A stretch of 64,000 bases of DNA from JBMNFB01 sp050949085 (GCA_050949085.1 JBMNFB010000001.1:1-64000), one strand, 5' to 3'. Counted from the first letter of the stretch, positions 45,095 through 56,871 are shown. Made by a program: numbers and translations. The notes: generated by a model from the letters alone, not told the origin.

Positions 45095-47515
45095 ATGCAG
45101 GTATCATACCGCTGGTTGCAGCAATATGTTGACATAGACTGGACACCAGAAGAACTGGCCGAGCGGCTGACGATGGCCGGCGTTGAGGTCGATCAGATCC
45201 GTTACCGGGCGGCCGGCATCAGCAACGTGCTCACCGGGCGGATCGTCGAGCTGAAGCCTCATCCGAACGCCGATCGCTTGCAGGTCTGCCTGATCGACGT
45301 CGGCCGGGCCGAGCCGGTGACCATCGTCACCGCCGCCACCAACGTCTTTGCCGGCGCCGTCGTGCCGGTGGCCCTGGAGGGTGCCCAGCTGCCGACCGGT
45401 CAGACCATCACCCTCACCGATTTTCGGGGCGTTCCCTCCCAGGGCATGCTCTGCTCGGGCGACGAGCTGGGCCTGGAGAAAAAGCTGGTGCCGCCCGAGA
45501 TGCGTGACGGCATCTACATCCTGCCGCCCGAGGTGGCGCCCGGCCAGGACATCCGCCAGGTGATGCAGCTGGACGACTATGTGCTGGAGCTGGATCTGAC
45601 GCCTAACCGGTCGGACTGCCTGAGCATGCTGGGCGTCGCCTATGAGGTGGCGGCGTTGAATTGCCAGCCGCTGCGCCTGCCCGCGCGGCATGAGCTCAAC
45701 TATACGGCCACCAGCGAGCTGGTCACCGTCAGCGTGTCCGCTCCCGATCTCTGTCCGGGCTTCTATGGATTGATCATCGAGGATGTTCAGGTGGGGCCCT
45801 CGCCGCTCTGGCTGCAGTCAGCGCTGCAGGCGGCCGGCGTGCGACCGATCAACACCCTCGTCGATGTCACCAACTACGTGATGCTGGAACTGGGTCAGCC
45901 GCTGCACGCCTATGACCTCGATCAACTGGCCGGGCAGCAGATCTCTGCCCGCCGCGCGACCGACGGCGAGCAGCTGACGACCCTGGACGGCGTCGAGCGC
46001 GAACTGGATAGCGAAGTGCTGGTCATCGCCGATGCCCAGCGCGCCATCGGCATCGCCGGCGTGATGGGCGGCCTGGAGACAGAAGTGACGCCGGATACGA
46101 AGCGGGTTCTCCTGGAGGCAGCCTATTTCGAGCAGCGCAGCATCCGTCGCACCTCGCGGCGCCTGGGACTGCGCAGCGATGCTTCCAGCCGCTTCGACAA
46201 GGGCGTCGATCCCGCCCGGGTGAAGCTGGCGCTGGAGCGGGCGGCGGCCCTGATCGAACAGCTGGGCTGTGGCCGGGTGCTGCCGACGGCGGTGGGCACC
46301 ATGCAGGATCTGCCGCTGCAGCAGGTGATCAGCCTGCGCCCGCAGCGCGTCAATCAGCTGCTGGGCACCGACCTCAGCGCCGACCGCATCCTCGAGTTGC
46401 TGCGCCGCCTGCAGCTGGAGGTGGATACCACCCAGGAGCCCTGGACGGTGGTCGCCCCCAGCCGCCGCCGCGATCTGCAGGACGAGATCGACCTGGTGGA
46501 GGAGGTGGCCCGGCTCGCCGGTCTGGACCAGATCCCCACGACGATGATGCAGGGGCCGACCATGCGCGGCGGCCTCACGCCGCGGCAACAGGCCGTGGCG
46601 GCGCTGCGCCAGCAGCTGTTCGCCGGCGGCGTCGACGAGGTTGTGACTCTGAGCTTTATCAACCCGCAGGAGGTGGCCGCGGTGGTGGGAGAATCTCACC
46701 CCTGGCGCCACTCCCTGGAGGTAGCGAACCCCCTGTCGGTGGAGCGCAGCTTCATGCGCACATCGCTCTTCTTCGGGCTGGCCAACGTGCTGGCCTACAA
46801 CGCCGCCCGCAATCAGTCTGACCTGGCCGTGTTCGAGCTGGCCCGGGTCTTTGTCAGCGATCAGGCGGCGACGAAACTGGTGCAGCCGGCGGAGCCCCTG
46901 CGGCTGGGCATCATGCTCAGCGGGGAGCAGCAGCAAGGCTGGCAGCACGGCAGCCGGCCCTACGACTTCTATTATCTGAAGGGGCTGCTCGAGACGGTGC
47001 TCAGCCCGCTTGCCGGAGATAACCTGGTCTGGGAGGCAACCCAGGAGCCATTCCTCCATCCGGGCCGCGCGGCCCGCATCCTCTGGCAGGGGCAATATCT
47101 CGGCCTGATCGGCGAGCTCCATCCCGATGTGCTGGATTATTACGATCTGCGCCAGCGGGCTGTTTTTGCCGAGGTCGATCTGGAAGTAGTGCTGGCCGCC
47201 GCCGGGGAGACGCCCGTCTTCCGGGGCATCCCGCGCTTTCCGGCCGTGCAGCGCGATCTGGCGGTGATCGTACCGGAAGAGGTCACTGCCGCCGCCGTAG
47301 CCCAGACCATCCGGGCGGCAGCCGGACCGCTGCTGCAGGAGCTGAGGCTGTTTGACGTCTATCAGGGCGAGCAGGTAGCCGCGGGCGAGAAGAGCCTGGC
47401 CTACGCGCTGCTCTTCCAGAGCGATGAGCGCACCCTGCAGGAGGCCGAGGTCAGCGAGATCACCCGGCAGATCGTGCGTGCGCTGGAGGATAATCTCAGC
47501 GCCTCCCTGCGCTAG
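45095..47515 (+). CDS. pheT: Phenylalanyl-tRNA synthetase beta subunit
   Basis: 806 residues from ATG 45095 after AGGAGG. Domains: N-terminal B1, tRNA-binding OB domain (about 40-150; VLTGRIVELKPHPNADRLQV), B3/B4 editing domain (VDVTNYVMLELGQPLHAYD), B5 and C-terminal ferredoxin-like anticodon-binding domain (FPAVQRDLAVIV). Full length, co-transcribed with pheS. Confidence 0.97.
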   Translation: MQVSYRWLQQYVDIDWTPEELAERLTMAGVEVDQIRYRAAGISNVLTGRIVELKPHPNADRLQVCLIDVGRAEPVTIVTAATNVFAGAVVPVALEGAQLPTGQTITLTDFRGVPSQGMLCSGDELGLEKKLVPPEMRDGIYILPPEVAPGQDIRQVMQLDDYVLELDLTPNRSDCLSMLGVAYEVAALNCQPLRLPARHELNYTATSELVTVSVSAPDLCPGFYGLIIEDVQVGPSPLWLQSALQAAGVRPINTLVDVTNYVMLELGQPLHAYDLDQLAGQQISARRATDGEQLTTLDGVERELDSEVLVIADAQRAIGIAGVMGGLETEVTPDTKRVLLEAAYFEQRSIRRTSRRLGLRSDASSRFDKGVDPARVKLALERAAALIEQLGCGRVLPTAVGTMQDLPLQQVISLRPQRVNQLLGTDLSADRILELLRRLQLEVDTTQEPWTVVAPSRRRDLQDEIDLVEEVARLAGLDQIPTTMMQGPTMRGGLTPRQQAVAALRQQLFAGGVDEVVTLSFINPQEVAAVVGESHPWRHSLEVANPLSVERSFMRTSLFFGLANVLAYNAARNQSDLAVFELARVFVSDQAATKLVQPAEPLRLGIMLSGEQQQGWQHGSRPYDFYYLKGLLETVLSPLAGDNLVWEATQEPFLHPGRAARILWQGQYLGLIGELHPDVLDYYDLRQRAVFAEVDLEVVLAAAGETPVFRGIPRFPAVQRDLAVIVPEEVTAAAVAQTIRAAAGPLLQELRLFDVYQGEQVAAGEKSLAYALLFQSDERTLQEAEVSEITRQIVRALEDNLSASLR

Positions 47516-47635
47516 GGAGGAAAATTGTCGTCATCTGGCGAACCTAGTCGATAAGGCAGCGGCGAGTTCTGCAAACCCGCCGGCTGTACCAGCTGACGAT
47601 TGCCAGAGATTGCAGCGAATGCGGGGGATGTGTCG

Positions 47636-47935
47636 GTGGCCAAGTCAGAACGGAATAGAGTAAAGCTGCGCATTCACGATCAGGATTACGTCGTGATCAG
47701 TCCGGCGGCCCCTGAGCACCTGAAAGGGCTGGCCCGCCAGGTCGATGAAAGCATCAGGGAGTTTACCGAGCGAGAGCCCCGGATGAACATCACCAAAGCA
47801 GCAGTGCTGACGGCGATGGTTTATCTGGACAAGGCTTTGGCAGAGGAAAAGAAGGTCAGAGAGCAGGCTGAGGAGATCGCCATGCTGATGGAGGAATGCG
47901 CCAGATTGCAGCGAGAAGTGAATAGGGGAGTCTAG
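47636..47935 (+). CDS. zapA: Cell division protein ZapA-like
   Basis: 99 residues from GTG 47636. ZapA crosslinks FtsZ filaments at the division ring. The VKLRIHDQDYVVISPAAPEHLKGLARQVD start and a C-terminal coiled coil (ALAEEKKVREQAEEIAMLMEE) fit the family. It stands in the usual Firmicute order pheT-zapA-cvpA-mutS2. The ribosome site is weak, so an upstream start is possible. Confidence 0.85.
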   Translation: MAKSERNRVKLRIHDQDYVVISPAAPEHLKGLARQVDESIREFTEREPRMNITKAAVLTAMVYLDKALAEEKKVREQAEEIAMLMEECARLQREVNRGV

Positions 47936-47975
47936 TGCCGCAATTGAAACCGTTTCAAGAGGAGGCATCTAGCAA

Positions 47976-48548
47976 GTGGAGTTAACCAGCTTCAGCTGGG
48001 TCGACTGGCTGCTGCTCGCCATCTTTGCCGTGTTTCTGGTTCGCGGCTGGGCCAGCGGGTTGATCAAGCAGTTGGTGAGCCTGGCCAGATTCGTTGTCGG
48101 ACTGTACCTCGCGAACAAACTGGCTCCGCACGTCGGAGCCTGGCTGAACAACACCTTCGGCCTGGTGGAAAGCATCGGTGAGTTCCTGTTGCCAATCTTC
48201 GGCAGCGATGAGTTGGCCCCGGCGGTTCTGGCGGTGATCAGTTTCCTGATCTGCTGGGCGGTGGTCAGCATCTTCTTCGAACTGGTCAGCCACCTGCTGT
48301 CGGGCGTGGCGCGCCTGCCAGTCATCTCCACGCTGAACCGCCTTGGCGGAGCGGCGCTCGGGGCACTGAAAGGGCTGCTGGTCGTCATCATCGTCACCCA
48401 CCTGCTGATGCTCGTCCCGGAGACCACCGAGCTGGGTCAGCTGGTGCACAGGTCGGCCCTCGCGACCCGCGTCTACGCCGCCAGCCCAGTGTTCTACGAA
48501 CAGCTGATGAACCTGGTCATGCGCATCCTTGAGCGGCAGCCAGGCTAG
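47976..48548 (+). CDS. cvpA: CvpA-family membrane protein
   Basis: 190 residues with four hydrophobic segments (about 8-28, 30-50, 77-98 and 125-145). CvpA proteins are inner-membrane proteins with roles in envelope homeostasis that are poorly defined. GTG 47976 follows AGAGGAGG. Position before mutS2 is conserved. Confidence 0.85.
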   Translation: MELTSFSWVDWLLLAIFAVFLVRGWASGLIKQLVSLARFVVGLYLANKLAPHVGAWLNNTFGLVESIGEFLLPIFGSDELAPAVLAVISFLICWAVVSIFFELVSHLLSGVARLPVISTLNRLGGAALGALKGLLVVIIVTHLLMLVPETTELGQLVHRSALATRVYAASPVFYEQLMNLVMRILERQPG

Positions 48549-48570
48549 AAACTTGGATAACGTGAGGAAA

Positions 48571-48600
48571 GGCGCTCCCGGAAGGTGGGGGCGCTTTTTT
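48571..48600 (+). terminator. Terminator after cvpA
   Basis: GGCGCTCCC, GGAAGG loop, TGGGGGCGC and six T. Confidence 0.9.
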
Positions 48601-48734
48601 CTACGCTGACCCCAGGGTTCAGCCCGCCAGGTCACGCCTGCGGGCGCATTTCAGTTGGAAGCATTGTTTCCCCTGTGCCGGCGTCAAGGGAATGATAGAA
48701 TAGGGATGGACATTCGGGAAGGGAGAGAACCGGC

Positions 48735-51113
48735 ATGAATGAGCGAACCCTCCGGGTTCTGGAATTCCAAAAGATCAGGGATCGCCTGGCTAGCTACGCC
48801 TCCTCCACGCTGGGGCGGGACAGGATCGAGGTGCTGGAGCCGTCAACCGATCCCACCGCGGTCATGCGCGACCTGCAGGAGACCAGCGAGGCCCGCATGA
48901 TCTGCCGGGCCGAGGAGTTCCCCCTGAAGGGCCTCTCCGATGTGCGCCCCAGCCTGCGGCGCGTGGCTATCGGCTCCTGGCTGCAGCCCGACGAGCTGCT
49001 CAGCATCGCCGACATCTGCCGCTGCAGCCGACAGACGCAGCGTTTCTTCCGCGACCGAACCGAAACCTATCCCTTGCTGTCTGAATATGCTCAGGGGATT
49101 ACCGTTCTGCGGGAGCTGGAAGACCTCATCGACGGGGCGATCAACGAGTTTGGCGAGATCCGCGACAGCGCCAGCCCGCGCCTGCGGCGGATCCGTCAGG
49201 AGGTAGGCACCCTGCAGTCCAGGGTCCGGCAGCGGCTGAACGCCATCATCCGTTCTTCGACCCTGCAGAAATATCTGCAGGAAGCCATCATCACCATCCG
49301 CAATGATCGTTACGTGGTTCCCGTGAAGCAGGAATACCGCGCCCAGGTGCCAGGGATCATCCACGACCAGTCGGCCAGCGGCGCGACGCTCTTTGTGGAA
49401 CCGATGTCAGTGGTGGAGATCAACAACGACCTGCGCCGCCTCCTGCTGGAAGAGGAGCAGGAGATCGAGCGCATCCTCCTCGAGCTGTCGGCGGAGGTGG
49501 CGGCAGTAGCCGAACCGCTGGCCCGCAACCTGGAGGCGCTGGGTCACCTCGACTTCTGCCTGGCCAAGGGCAAGCTGAGCTGGGAGATGCGGGCGGTTCA
49601 GCCTCAGGTTAACGATCGAGGCTACCTGCACCTGCGCGATGCGCGGCATCCTCTGCTGGATCCGGCTACGGTGGTGCCCATCACCGTCTATCTGGGGCAG
49701 GACTTCAACGTCCTGCTGATCACCGGCCCCAACACCGGCGGCAAGACGGTCACGCTGAAGACCATCGGCCTCCTGACATTGATGGCCCAGTCCGGCTTGC
49801 ACATCCCGGCCGCCGAGGGCAGTGAGATCAGTGTCTTTGAGCAGGTTTTCGCCGATATCGGCGACGAGCAGAGCATCGAGCAGAGCCTGAGTACGTTCTC
49901 GTCGCACATGACGAACATCGTTCAGATCACTCAGAAGGCCAATGCCGCCTCGCTGGTGCTGCTCGATGAGCTTGGCGCCGGCACCGACCCGGCCGAGGGT
50001 GCGGCCCTGGCCATGTCGATCATCGATTTCCTCTACAATTGGGGCTGCCGGGTAGTGGCCACAACCCACTACACCGAGCTGAAATCATATGCTTATCAGA
50101 CGCGGGGCGTGCAGAACGCCAGCGTCGAGTTTGACGTTGACAGCCTGCGGCCGACCTATCGCCTGACGATCGGCTTGCCCGGCAAGAGCAACGCCTTTGA
50201 GATTGCCTCCCGGCTGGGACTGGACGAGAGCATGATCGCCAAGGCGCGCACCTATCTCACCGGCGATCAGCTGCGGGTTGAAGATCTGATCAGGCAGCTG
50301 GAGGAAAACCGCGCCGTGTCGGAGCAGGAGCGACTGGCCGCCCGCCAGCTGCGGCTGCGCGCTGAAGCGGCCGAGGCTGAGGCAGCGCGGCAGCTGCGCG
50401 AGCTGGAGCGCGATAAAACCCAGATCCGCAATCAGGCCAAGCAGGAGGCGCGCGCTTTCCTCGCCCGCCAGAAGCAGGAGGTGGATCAGCTCATCGCCGA
50501 GCTGCGCAGCGCCCTGCAGGCAGCTCAGACCGCCAACGTCGCCCAGCTGAATCAGGCCATTGAAGCGGCGCGCCAGCAGTTTCGTGAGCTAGGTGCCGAG
50601 GCGGCGCCTGACCCGGTGAAGGTCGAGACTAGGCAGGACTACTCGGTGGCCGACGATCGAGAATTCCAGATTGGCGACAGCGTGCTGGTGAAACATCTGG
50701 GCCAAAGGGGCCAGCTGCTCAGCGAGCCGACCGAGAGCGGCGATGTGCAGGTACAGCTCGGTGCCCTGCGCCTCAGCTGCAACATCAGTCAGCTGGAGAA
50801 GCTGCAGCCAGAGCAGCCGAAGCAGCCGCCGCGGCCCCTCAACCTGGTTAACCTCTCGCGCACGAACCTGCCCCTGGAGCTGGACCTGCGCGGTCAGACG
50901 GTGGATGAAGCCCTGCTTCGGGTGGACAAATACCTGGACGATGCGGCCATAGCCGGCCGCACTCAGGTGAGCATCATCCATGGCAAGGGGACGGGGGCGC
51001 TGCGCAACGCTGTCCGCGACTTCCTTAAGCAGCACAAAGGTGTGGCCAGCTTCCGCTTCGGCGAGGCAGGCGAAGGCGGCACCGGTGTGACCATCGCCGA
51101 GTTGAAGAAGTAA
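48735..51113 (+). CDS. mutS2: Endonuclease MutS2
   Basis: 792 residues. MutS core and clamp region, ATPase with Walker A GPNTGGKTVTLKT near residue 335 and Walker B LVLLDELGAGTDP near 410, coiled region, KOW-like segment, and a C-terminal Smr nuclease domain (LDLRGQTVDEALLRVDKYLDD, HGKGTGALR). In Firmicutes MutS2 rescues collided ribosomes and limits recombination. ATG 48735 follows GGGAAGGGAG. Monocistronic after the cvpA terminator. Confidence 0.95.
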   Translation: MNERTLRVLEFQKIRDRLASYASSTLGRDRIEVLEPSTDPTAVMRDLQETSEARMICRAEEFPLKGLSDVRPSLRRVAIGSWLQPDELLSIADICRCSRQTQRFFRDRTETYPLLSEYAQGITVLRELEDLIDGAINEFGEIRDSASPRLRRIRQEVGTLQSRVRQRLNAIIRSSTLQKYLQEAIITIRNDRYVVPVKQEYRAQVPGIIHDQSASGATLFVEPMSVVEINNDLRRLLLEEEQEIERILLELSAEVAAVAEPLARNLEALGHLDFCLAKGKLSWEMRAVQPQVNDRGYLHLRDARHPLLDPATVVPITVYLGQDFNVLLITGPNTGGKTVTLKTIGLLTLMAQSGLHIPAAEGSEISVFEQVFADIGDEQSIEQSLSTFSSHMTNIVQITQKANAASLVLLDELGAGTDPAEGAALAMSIIDFLYNWGCRVVATTHYTELKSYAYQTRGVQNASVEFDVDSLRPTYRLTIGLPGKSNAFEIASRLGLDESMIAKARTYLTGDQLRVEDLIRQLEENRAVSEQERLAARQLRLRAEAAEAEAARQLRELERDKTQIRNQAKQEARAFLARQKQEVDQLIAELRSALQAAQTANVAQLNQAIEAARQQFRELGAEAAPDPVKVETRQDYSVADDREFQIGDSVLVKHLGQRGQLLSEPTESGDVQVQLGALRLSCNISQLEKLQPEQPKQPPRPLNLVNLSRTNLPLELDLRGQTVDEALLRVDKYLDDAAIAGRTQVSIIHGKGTGALRNAVRDFLKQHKGVASFRFGEAGEGGTGVTIAELKK

Positions 51114-51247
51114 ACCGGGCGCTCGGGCTGGGCACACCTTTACCTGCGGCGAATATTAACTGCACAGCAAGATGGTTCGCGATAGCACCCATTGCAACCC
51201 AGGCGGGGAGGTGGTGGGTGCTTCCTTGACCCTCGATCTTCATGGAA

Positions 51248-51324
51248 AGGCAGGGCATCACCCCTCAGGGCGCCTTCCGAAATTCTGGAGACATCGGCGC
51301 GCCCGAAGGGGTGTGCCCTGCCCT
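51248..51324. repeat. Long imperfect hairpin downstream of mutS2
   Basis: AAGGCAGGGCATCACCCCT and the right arm AGGGGTGTGCCCTGCCCTT pair, with a second inner stem GGCGCC/GGCGCG. No T-run. The rest of the gap 51114-51411 shows no gene. Confidence 0.55.
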
Positions 51325-51411
51325 TGCGGCTCAACAATGCCACAAAAAAGCCCCGCCCCGGCGCACGCGCTCCGGCGCTGGCGATATCCTGCCTTCGCAA
51401 TCTCTGCATAG

Positions 51412-51447
51412 CAAAAAGCCCCCTGTGACTCGGCACAGAGGGCTTTA
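51412..51447 (-). terminator. Terminator of the PBP gene
   Basis: On the minus strand AAAGCCCTCTGTG, CCGAGT loop, CACAGGGGGCTTT followed by TTGC, just after the PBP stop. Confidence 0.8.
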
Positions 51448-51453
51448 CTCATC

Positions 51454-53838
51454 TCAACTCCTGGCGTCCCACTCAGTCTCCGCGGCGGCCACGCCCGCGC
51501 CCGCGGTTGTCATCATCGTCATCGTCGTCGCCCGGATCTTCCGGCTCTTCGGTAGGATCGCCCGGTTCCGTCGGATCTGTCGGGTCTGTCGGGTCTTCCG
51601 GATCTGTCGGTCTGTCGGGTCTTCCGGTTCCGTCGGATCTTCCGGATCCTCGGGGATAACCGAGTGGTCATTGCAGATCAGCGTCGGCTCGGTTCCCTTG
51701 ATGAAATACTCATAGATGATCTGGTTGGGCTGACAGCTGGGGCCGGCCAGCTTGCCAGTCGTTTTGTCGATCTGCAGCGGCCCGACGATTCCCTCCGGCG
51801 GACTCTCGTAAAACGCGCTGGCCCCCGGGCCGCATTCCGCCTTGATATTGTTCATCATCCTGCCGAAAATCGCCGCACTGATATAGCTGCTGGAGCCGCC
51901 CGGCAGGCGTCCCCTGGCATCGGGGTTATTCGGGTCGCCGGCCTTGTTGCCGGTCGTGTTATCATCATGACCGATAAAGACGGCACCGGCCAACTCTGGC
52001 GTGTAGCCAACGAACCAGGCTTCCCGGTTGTAGTTGGACGTGCCGGTCTTGCCCGCCATCGGCCCAGTATAGCCGCTCCGGCTGCGGGCCGAGCTGGCCG
52101 TACCGTGATCGATAACATCCTCCATGATGTCCGTCATCATGAAGGCTACTTCCTCGCTGAGCACAACCTCGCTCTGGGGCCGGCTCTCATAGATCAGGCG
52201 TCCGTCCTGATCACGGATATCGACGATGGCAAACGTGTCGTTGCGGACACCCTTATTGGCAATGGCGCCAAAGGCCTGAGCCATCTCCAGGGGGATGACG
52301 CCTTTGGATACCCCACCGATGGCCAGGGCAGCCAGGTTACGATCGCTGACCCCGTTGACCGGGGTTTCCACCAGCGTAGTGATGCCCAGCCGTTTCGCAA
52401 AGTCGATCATGCGCTGCACGCCATTCTCCTCGGCTACCTTCCAGGCGGGCACGTTCAGCGACTCCTGCCAGGCATAACGCAGCGTGACCGGTCCACTATA
52501 CGTTCCGCTGTAGTTCACCGGATACGGCGGTTTGTCTTCGCCGTTAGCGTAGATCGGCTCGTCGACGATAATGTCGGCCGCCGTGGCCCCTCGCTCCAGT
52601 GCCGGTCCGTAAACGGTTAGCGGCTTAATGGCCGACCCCGGCTGCTGCTTAATCAGCTGCACGGCCCGGTTATGCTGGTCGCCATCAAACTCGCGGCCGC
52701 CAATCATCGCGCGAATGCCGCCCGTCTTCACATCCAGCAGGATTACGGCCGCCTGCGGCTGCAGAATATTCTTGGCGTTGCGCTCTTCCTTATTGCTGAG
52801 CAGTGGAATCAGGAGCTGGTTCAGCCCATCGTCCAGAGCCTTCTCGGCCGCCCGCTGCATGCGCATATCCAGCGTCGTGTTGATGGTCAACCCACCGGTA
52901 AACACCATCTGCTGGGCGTCCTGCAGGCTGTAGCCCTGCTCCTGCAGAATGCTGATCACCTGGCTGCGCACATACGCCACAAAGTATTGCGGAGTCGGGT
53001 CCTGTTGTGTCGGCCCGCTGCGCTTCAGCACGATCTCCTGATTCAGCGCGGCGTCTCGCTCTTCCTCAGAAATGTGGCCAAACCGCACCATATTGCTCAG
53101 CGCGATCTGCTGGCGCTGCTTAGCTCGCTCCATATCCTTATAGGGGTTATAGGCGTTAGGCGCCGAGATGATGCCGGCCAGCATCGCTGACTCAGCCAGA
53201 TTCAGCTCCGATACATCCTTGCCGAAATAGTAGTGCGCTGCCTCCTGAACGCCATAGACACTGCCGCCCAGGAAGAGGCGGTTCAGATAGAACTCCAAAA
53301 TCTCCGGCTTCGTATAATCGCGCTCCAGGCGCAGCGTGATGATCGCTTCCTGAATCTTGCGGGTCAGCTTGCGCTCCGGTGTCAGGAAAGCCATCTTCGC
53401 CACCTGGTTGGTGATCGTACTGCCGCCTTCCAGCCGCTGGCCGGTGAGCGTGCGGATGATCGCCCGACCCAAGCCACGCAGATCGAAGCCGAAATGATCG
53501 TAGAATCTGGCGTCTTCCATGGAGAGAACCGCATTCTGCAGATGCACCGGAATCTGATCCAGCGGCACCGGTGTGCGGTTTTCCTCCGCATGGAGATTGG
53601 CGATGAGCTCGCCGTTGATATCGTATACCTTAGATGTGGCATCGGCATCCAGCTTGCCCGGATCGTACGCCGGGATCGTCGCAATTGCGTAGAACGTCAG
53701 CGTGCCGCCGGCGAGAATGCCGACGAGCATGATAGCCACAAGCACGTAGAGTGCAATTTTGGTTATCTTTCCTCTTCTATTGCTCTTACTCTTGCTGTTT
53801 TTTTGGGATGGGCGTTTACGCCTTGTTTCATTATCCAC
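51454..53838 (-). CDS. Class A penicillin-binding protein with broken acidic tail
   Basis: Makes and crosslinks peptidoglycan on the outer face of the membrane. 794 residues: basic cytosolic start, one membrane segment (about 26-50), glycosyltransferase domain with EDARFYDHFGFD (about 108) and EGGSTITNQVAK, transpeptidase domain with SAIK (about 402), SLN (about 463) and KTGTS (about 605). The C-tail has Glu/Asp-Pro-Thr repeats, then shifts to an Arg/Thr-rich reading. One missing C near 51610 in the DNA repeat explains this: with it the tail continues as D-P-T/E repeats, an Asp run and RGRGRGRRGD, ending at 51473. ATG/GTG start at 53838. Confidence 0.9.
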   Translation of the reverse strand: MDNETRRKRPSQKNSKSKSNRRGKITKIALYVLVAIMLVGILAGGTLTFYAIATIPAYDPGKLDADATSKVYDINGELIANLHAEENRTPVPLDQIPVHLQNAVLSMEDARFYDHFGFDLRGLGRAIIRTLTGQRLEGGSTITNQVAKMAFLTPERKLTRKIQEAIITLRLERDYTKPEILEFYLNRLFLGGSVYGVQEAAHYYFGKDVSELNLAESAMLAGIISAPNAYNPYKDMERAKQRQQIALSNMVRFGHISEEERDAALNQEIVLKRSGPTQQDPTPQYFVAYVRSQVISILQEQGYSLQDAQQMVFTGGLTINTTLDMRMQRAAEKALDDGLNQLLIPLLSNKEERNAKNILQPQAAVILLDVKTGGIRAMIGGREFDGDQHNRAVQLIKQQPGSAIKPLTVYGPALERGATAADIIVDEPIYANGEDKPPYPVNYSGTYSGPVTLRYAWQESLNVPAWKVAEENGVQRMIDFAKRLGITTLVETPVNGVSDRNLAALAIGGVSKGVIPLEMAQAFGAIANKGVRNDTFAIVDIRDQDGRLIYESRPQSEVVLSEEVAFMMTDIMEDVIDHGTASSARSRSGYTGPMAGKTGTSNYNREAWFVGYTPELAGAVFIGHDDNTTGNKAGDPNNPDARGRLPGGSSSYISAAIFGRMMNNIKAECGPGASAFYESPPEGIVGPLQIDKTTGKLAGPSCQPNQIIYEYFIKGTEPTLICNDHSVIPEDPEDPTEPEDPTDRQIRKTRQTRQIRRNRAILPKSRKIRATTMTMMTTAGAGVAAAETEWDARS
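51577..51658. repeat. Tandem repeat coding the PBP tail
   Basis: Imperfect 9- and 27-base units (GATCTGTCGGGTCTGTCGGGTCTTCCG type on the plus strand). Comparing two copies shows a single G missing at about 51610. Confidence 0.75.
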
Positions 53839-53957
53839 AAGACTCCCTCCTTCGGAGAATAATTATACCATAGCGGAAAACAGTCTAGTACGGCTAAAAC
53901 TGGTCACACATAGGCAAATAGGCTGACGCATAGACTGGAATAATAGGGGGTGAGAGA

Positions 53958-54683
53958 ATGCGCCGCCGCTGGCAACCGAAGATGCCCCGTTTCCGCTGGC
54001 ACCGGGGAGTGAGCCCGCGCGTCACCATCGCCGTGCTCTCTGTCCTCGCGGTCATTTTCGGCGGGATCTGGTTGCTGGATCGCAATCTGCAGCCCACTCT
54101 GATGGCCATCGCCGAGGCCCGAGCCAAAGTGATCGCCACCCAGGCCATCAACGATGCCATCAGCACGCGAATCGCACAGGACATCAAGTACGGCCTGCTG
54201 ATTACCGTCCACACCGATTATAACGGCAAGCCCGCCTGGGCCCAGGTCAATACTATGGAAGTGAACCGTCTGGTGGCGGCGACAACCATGCGCGTGCAGG
54301 AAAGCCTGACGGCGATCCGCGGCGAGGTGCTGCGCATCCCTTTAGGGCAGGCTCTCAATAGCTACCTGCTGGCTAACTTCGGGCCGCGCATTCCCTTTAC
54401 CATCGTCCCCGTCGGCACCGTTAACGTGGAAGTGACAGACGCCTTCGAAGAGGCCGGCATCAACCAGACGCGGCACAAGATCTATCTCGAGGTCTATTCC
54501 GAAGTGCAGATCGTCATTCCGTTCGTCACTAAATCGGTCCAGGTGCACAGCCGCGTACCGATCGCTGATGTTACCTATATGGGTGAAGTGCCACAGACGG
54601 TGATTGATCTGCCTTACCCGCTAGGTTCCAGTCAGAACCTGCCTGGTGGCGGCGAACGCCCGCCTGGATCTGTCGGGCCCTGA
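53958..54683 (+). CDS. yunB: Sporulation protein YunB
   Basis: 241 residues from ATG 53958 after GGGGGTGAG. One membrane segment (about 23-43; TIAVLSVLAVIFGGIWLL), then an exterior domain with GQALNSYLLANFGPRIPFTIVPVGTVNVEV and a late TKSVQVHSRVPIADV, as in YunB, a mother-cell protein required for sporulation in Bacillus. Divergent from the PBP gene. Tail is Gly/Pro-rich. Confidence 0.88.
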   Translation: MRRRWQPKMPRFRWHRGVSPRVTIAVLSVLAVIFGGIWLLDRNLQPTLMAIAEARAKVIATQAINDAISTRIAQDIKYGLLITVHTDYNGKPAWAQVNTMEVNRLVAATTMRVQESLTAIRGEVLRIPLGQALNSYLLANFGPRIPFTIVPVGTVNVEVTDAFEEAGINQTRHKIYLEVYSEVQIVIPFVTKSVQVHSRVPIADVTYMGEVPQTVIDLPYPLGSSQNLPGGGERPPGSVGP

Positions 54684-54744
54684 GTGTCTGGTGGTCCGGA
54701 AATGCGGTCAGCGATTTCGTTTGCACCGAGCCGGGACAAGTCGC

Positions 54745-54773
54745 TTGACAAAGGCAAACCGACATGTTAAGTT
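54745..54773 (+). promoter_or_regulatory. rRNA promoter P1
   Basis: TTGACA, 17-base spacer, TAAGTT at 54768-54773. Confidence 0.5.
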
Positions 54774-54849
54774 AATAAAGCTGTCGCTATCCGTCAGGCA
54801 TTGACGACAGCGCAACTCACCACAAGCGACTGCTTGGCATAAAGTGCTA

Positions 54850-54878
54850 TTGCGGTTCAGCAGATGTGGTGTTATAGT
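54850..54878 (+). promoter_or_regulatory. rRNA promoter P2
   Basis: TTGCGG, 17-base spacer, TATAGT at 54873-54878. The leader between it and 16S holds the Firmicute-type CTTGAAAACTGAACAA at 54965-54980. Confidence 0.6.
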
Positions 54879-55102
54879 ATAAGTCCGGCCGTTTTGAACG
54901 GCGACGAACGCGTCGTGACTTCTTGCCAAGTCACACGCTAAAGACGTCAGCTAGAGAGCCTGAACCTTGAAAACTGAACAATGATGGACCAGATGAAAAA
55001 CATCTGGGTCGAACGGAGACGCAAGTCTCCGAAAAGACCCGCCATTCCTTTTTAAGGAAACCAAGAGTAATTGAAGAGCCAAAACAGGCCTTCGATAAAA
55101 TC

Positions 55103-56756
<1,654 letters not shown>

Positions 56757-56871
56757 GGGAGATATGGATGTGCCAGCAGGCACACCAAGACTTCCAGGTC
56801 GATCATCTGATGTACGGCTTTGCGCAAGCAAAACGTACACGCCATCATTGTTCGGTTTTGAAGGCTCAGTT

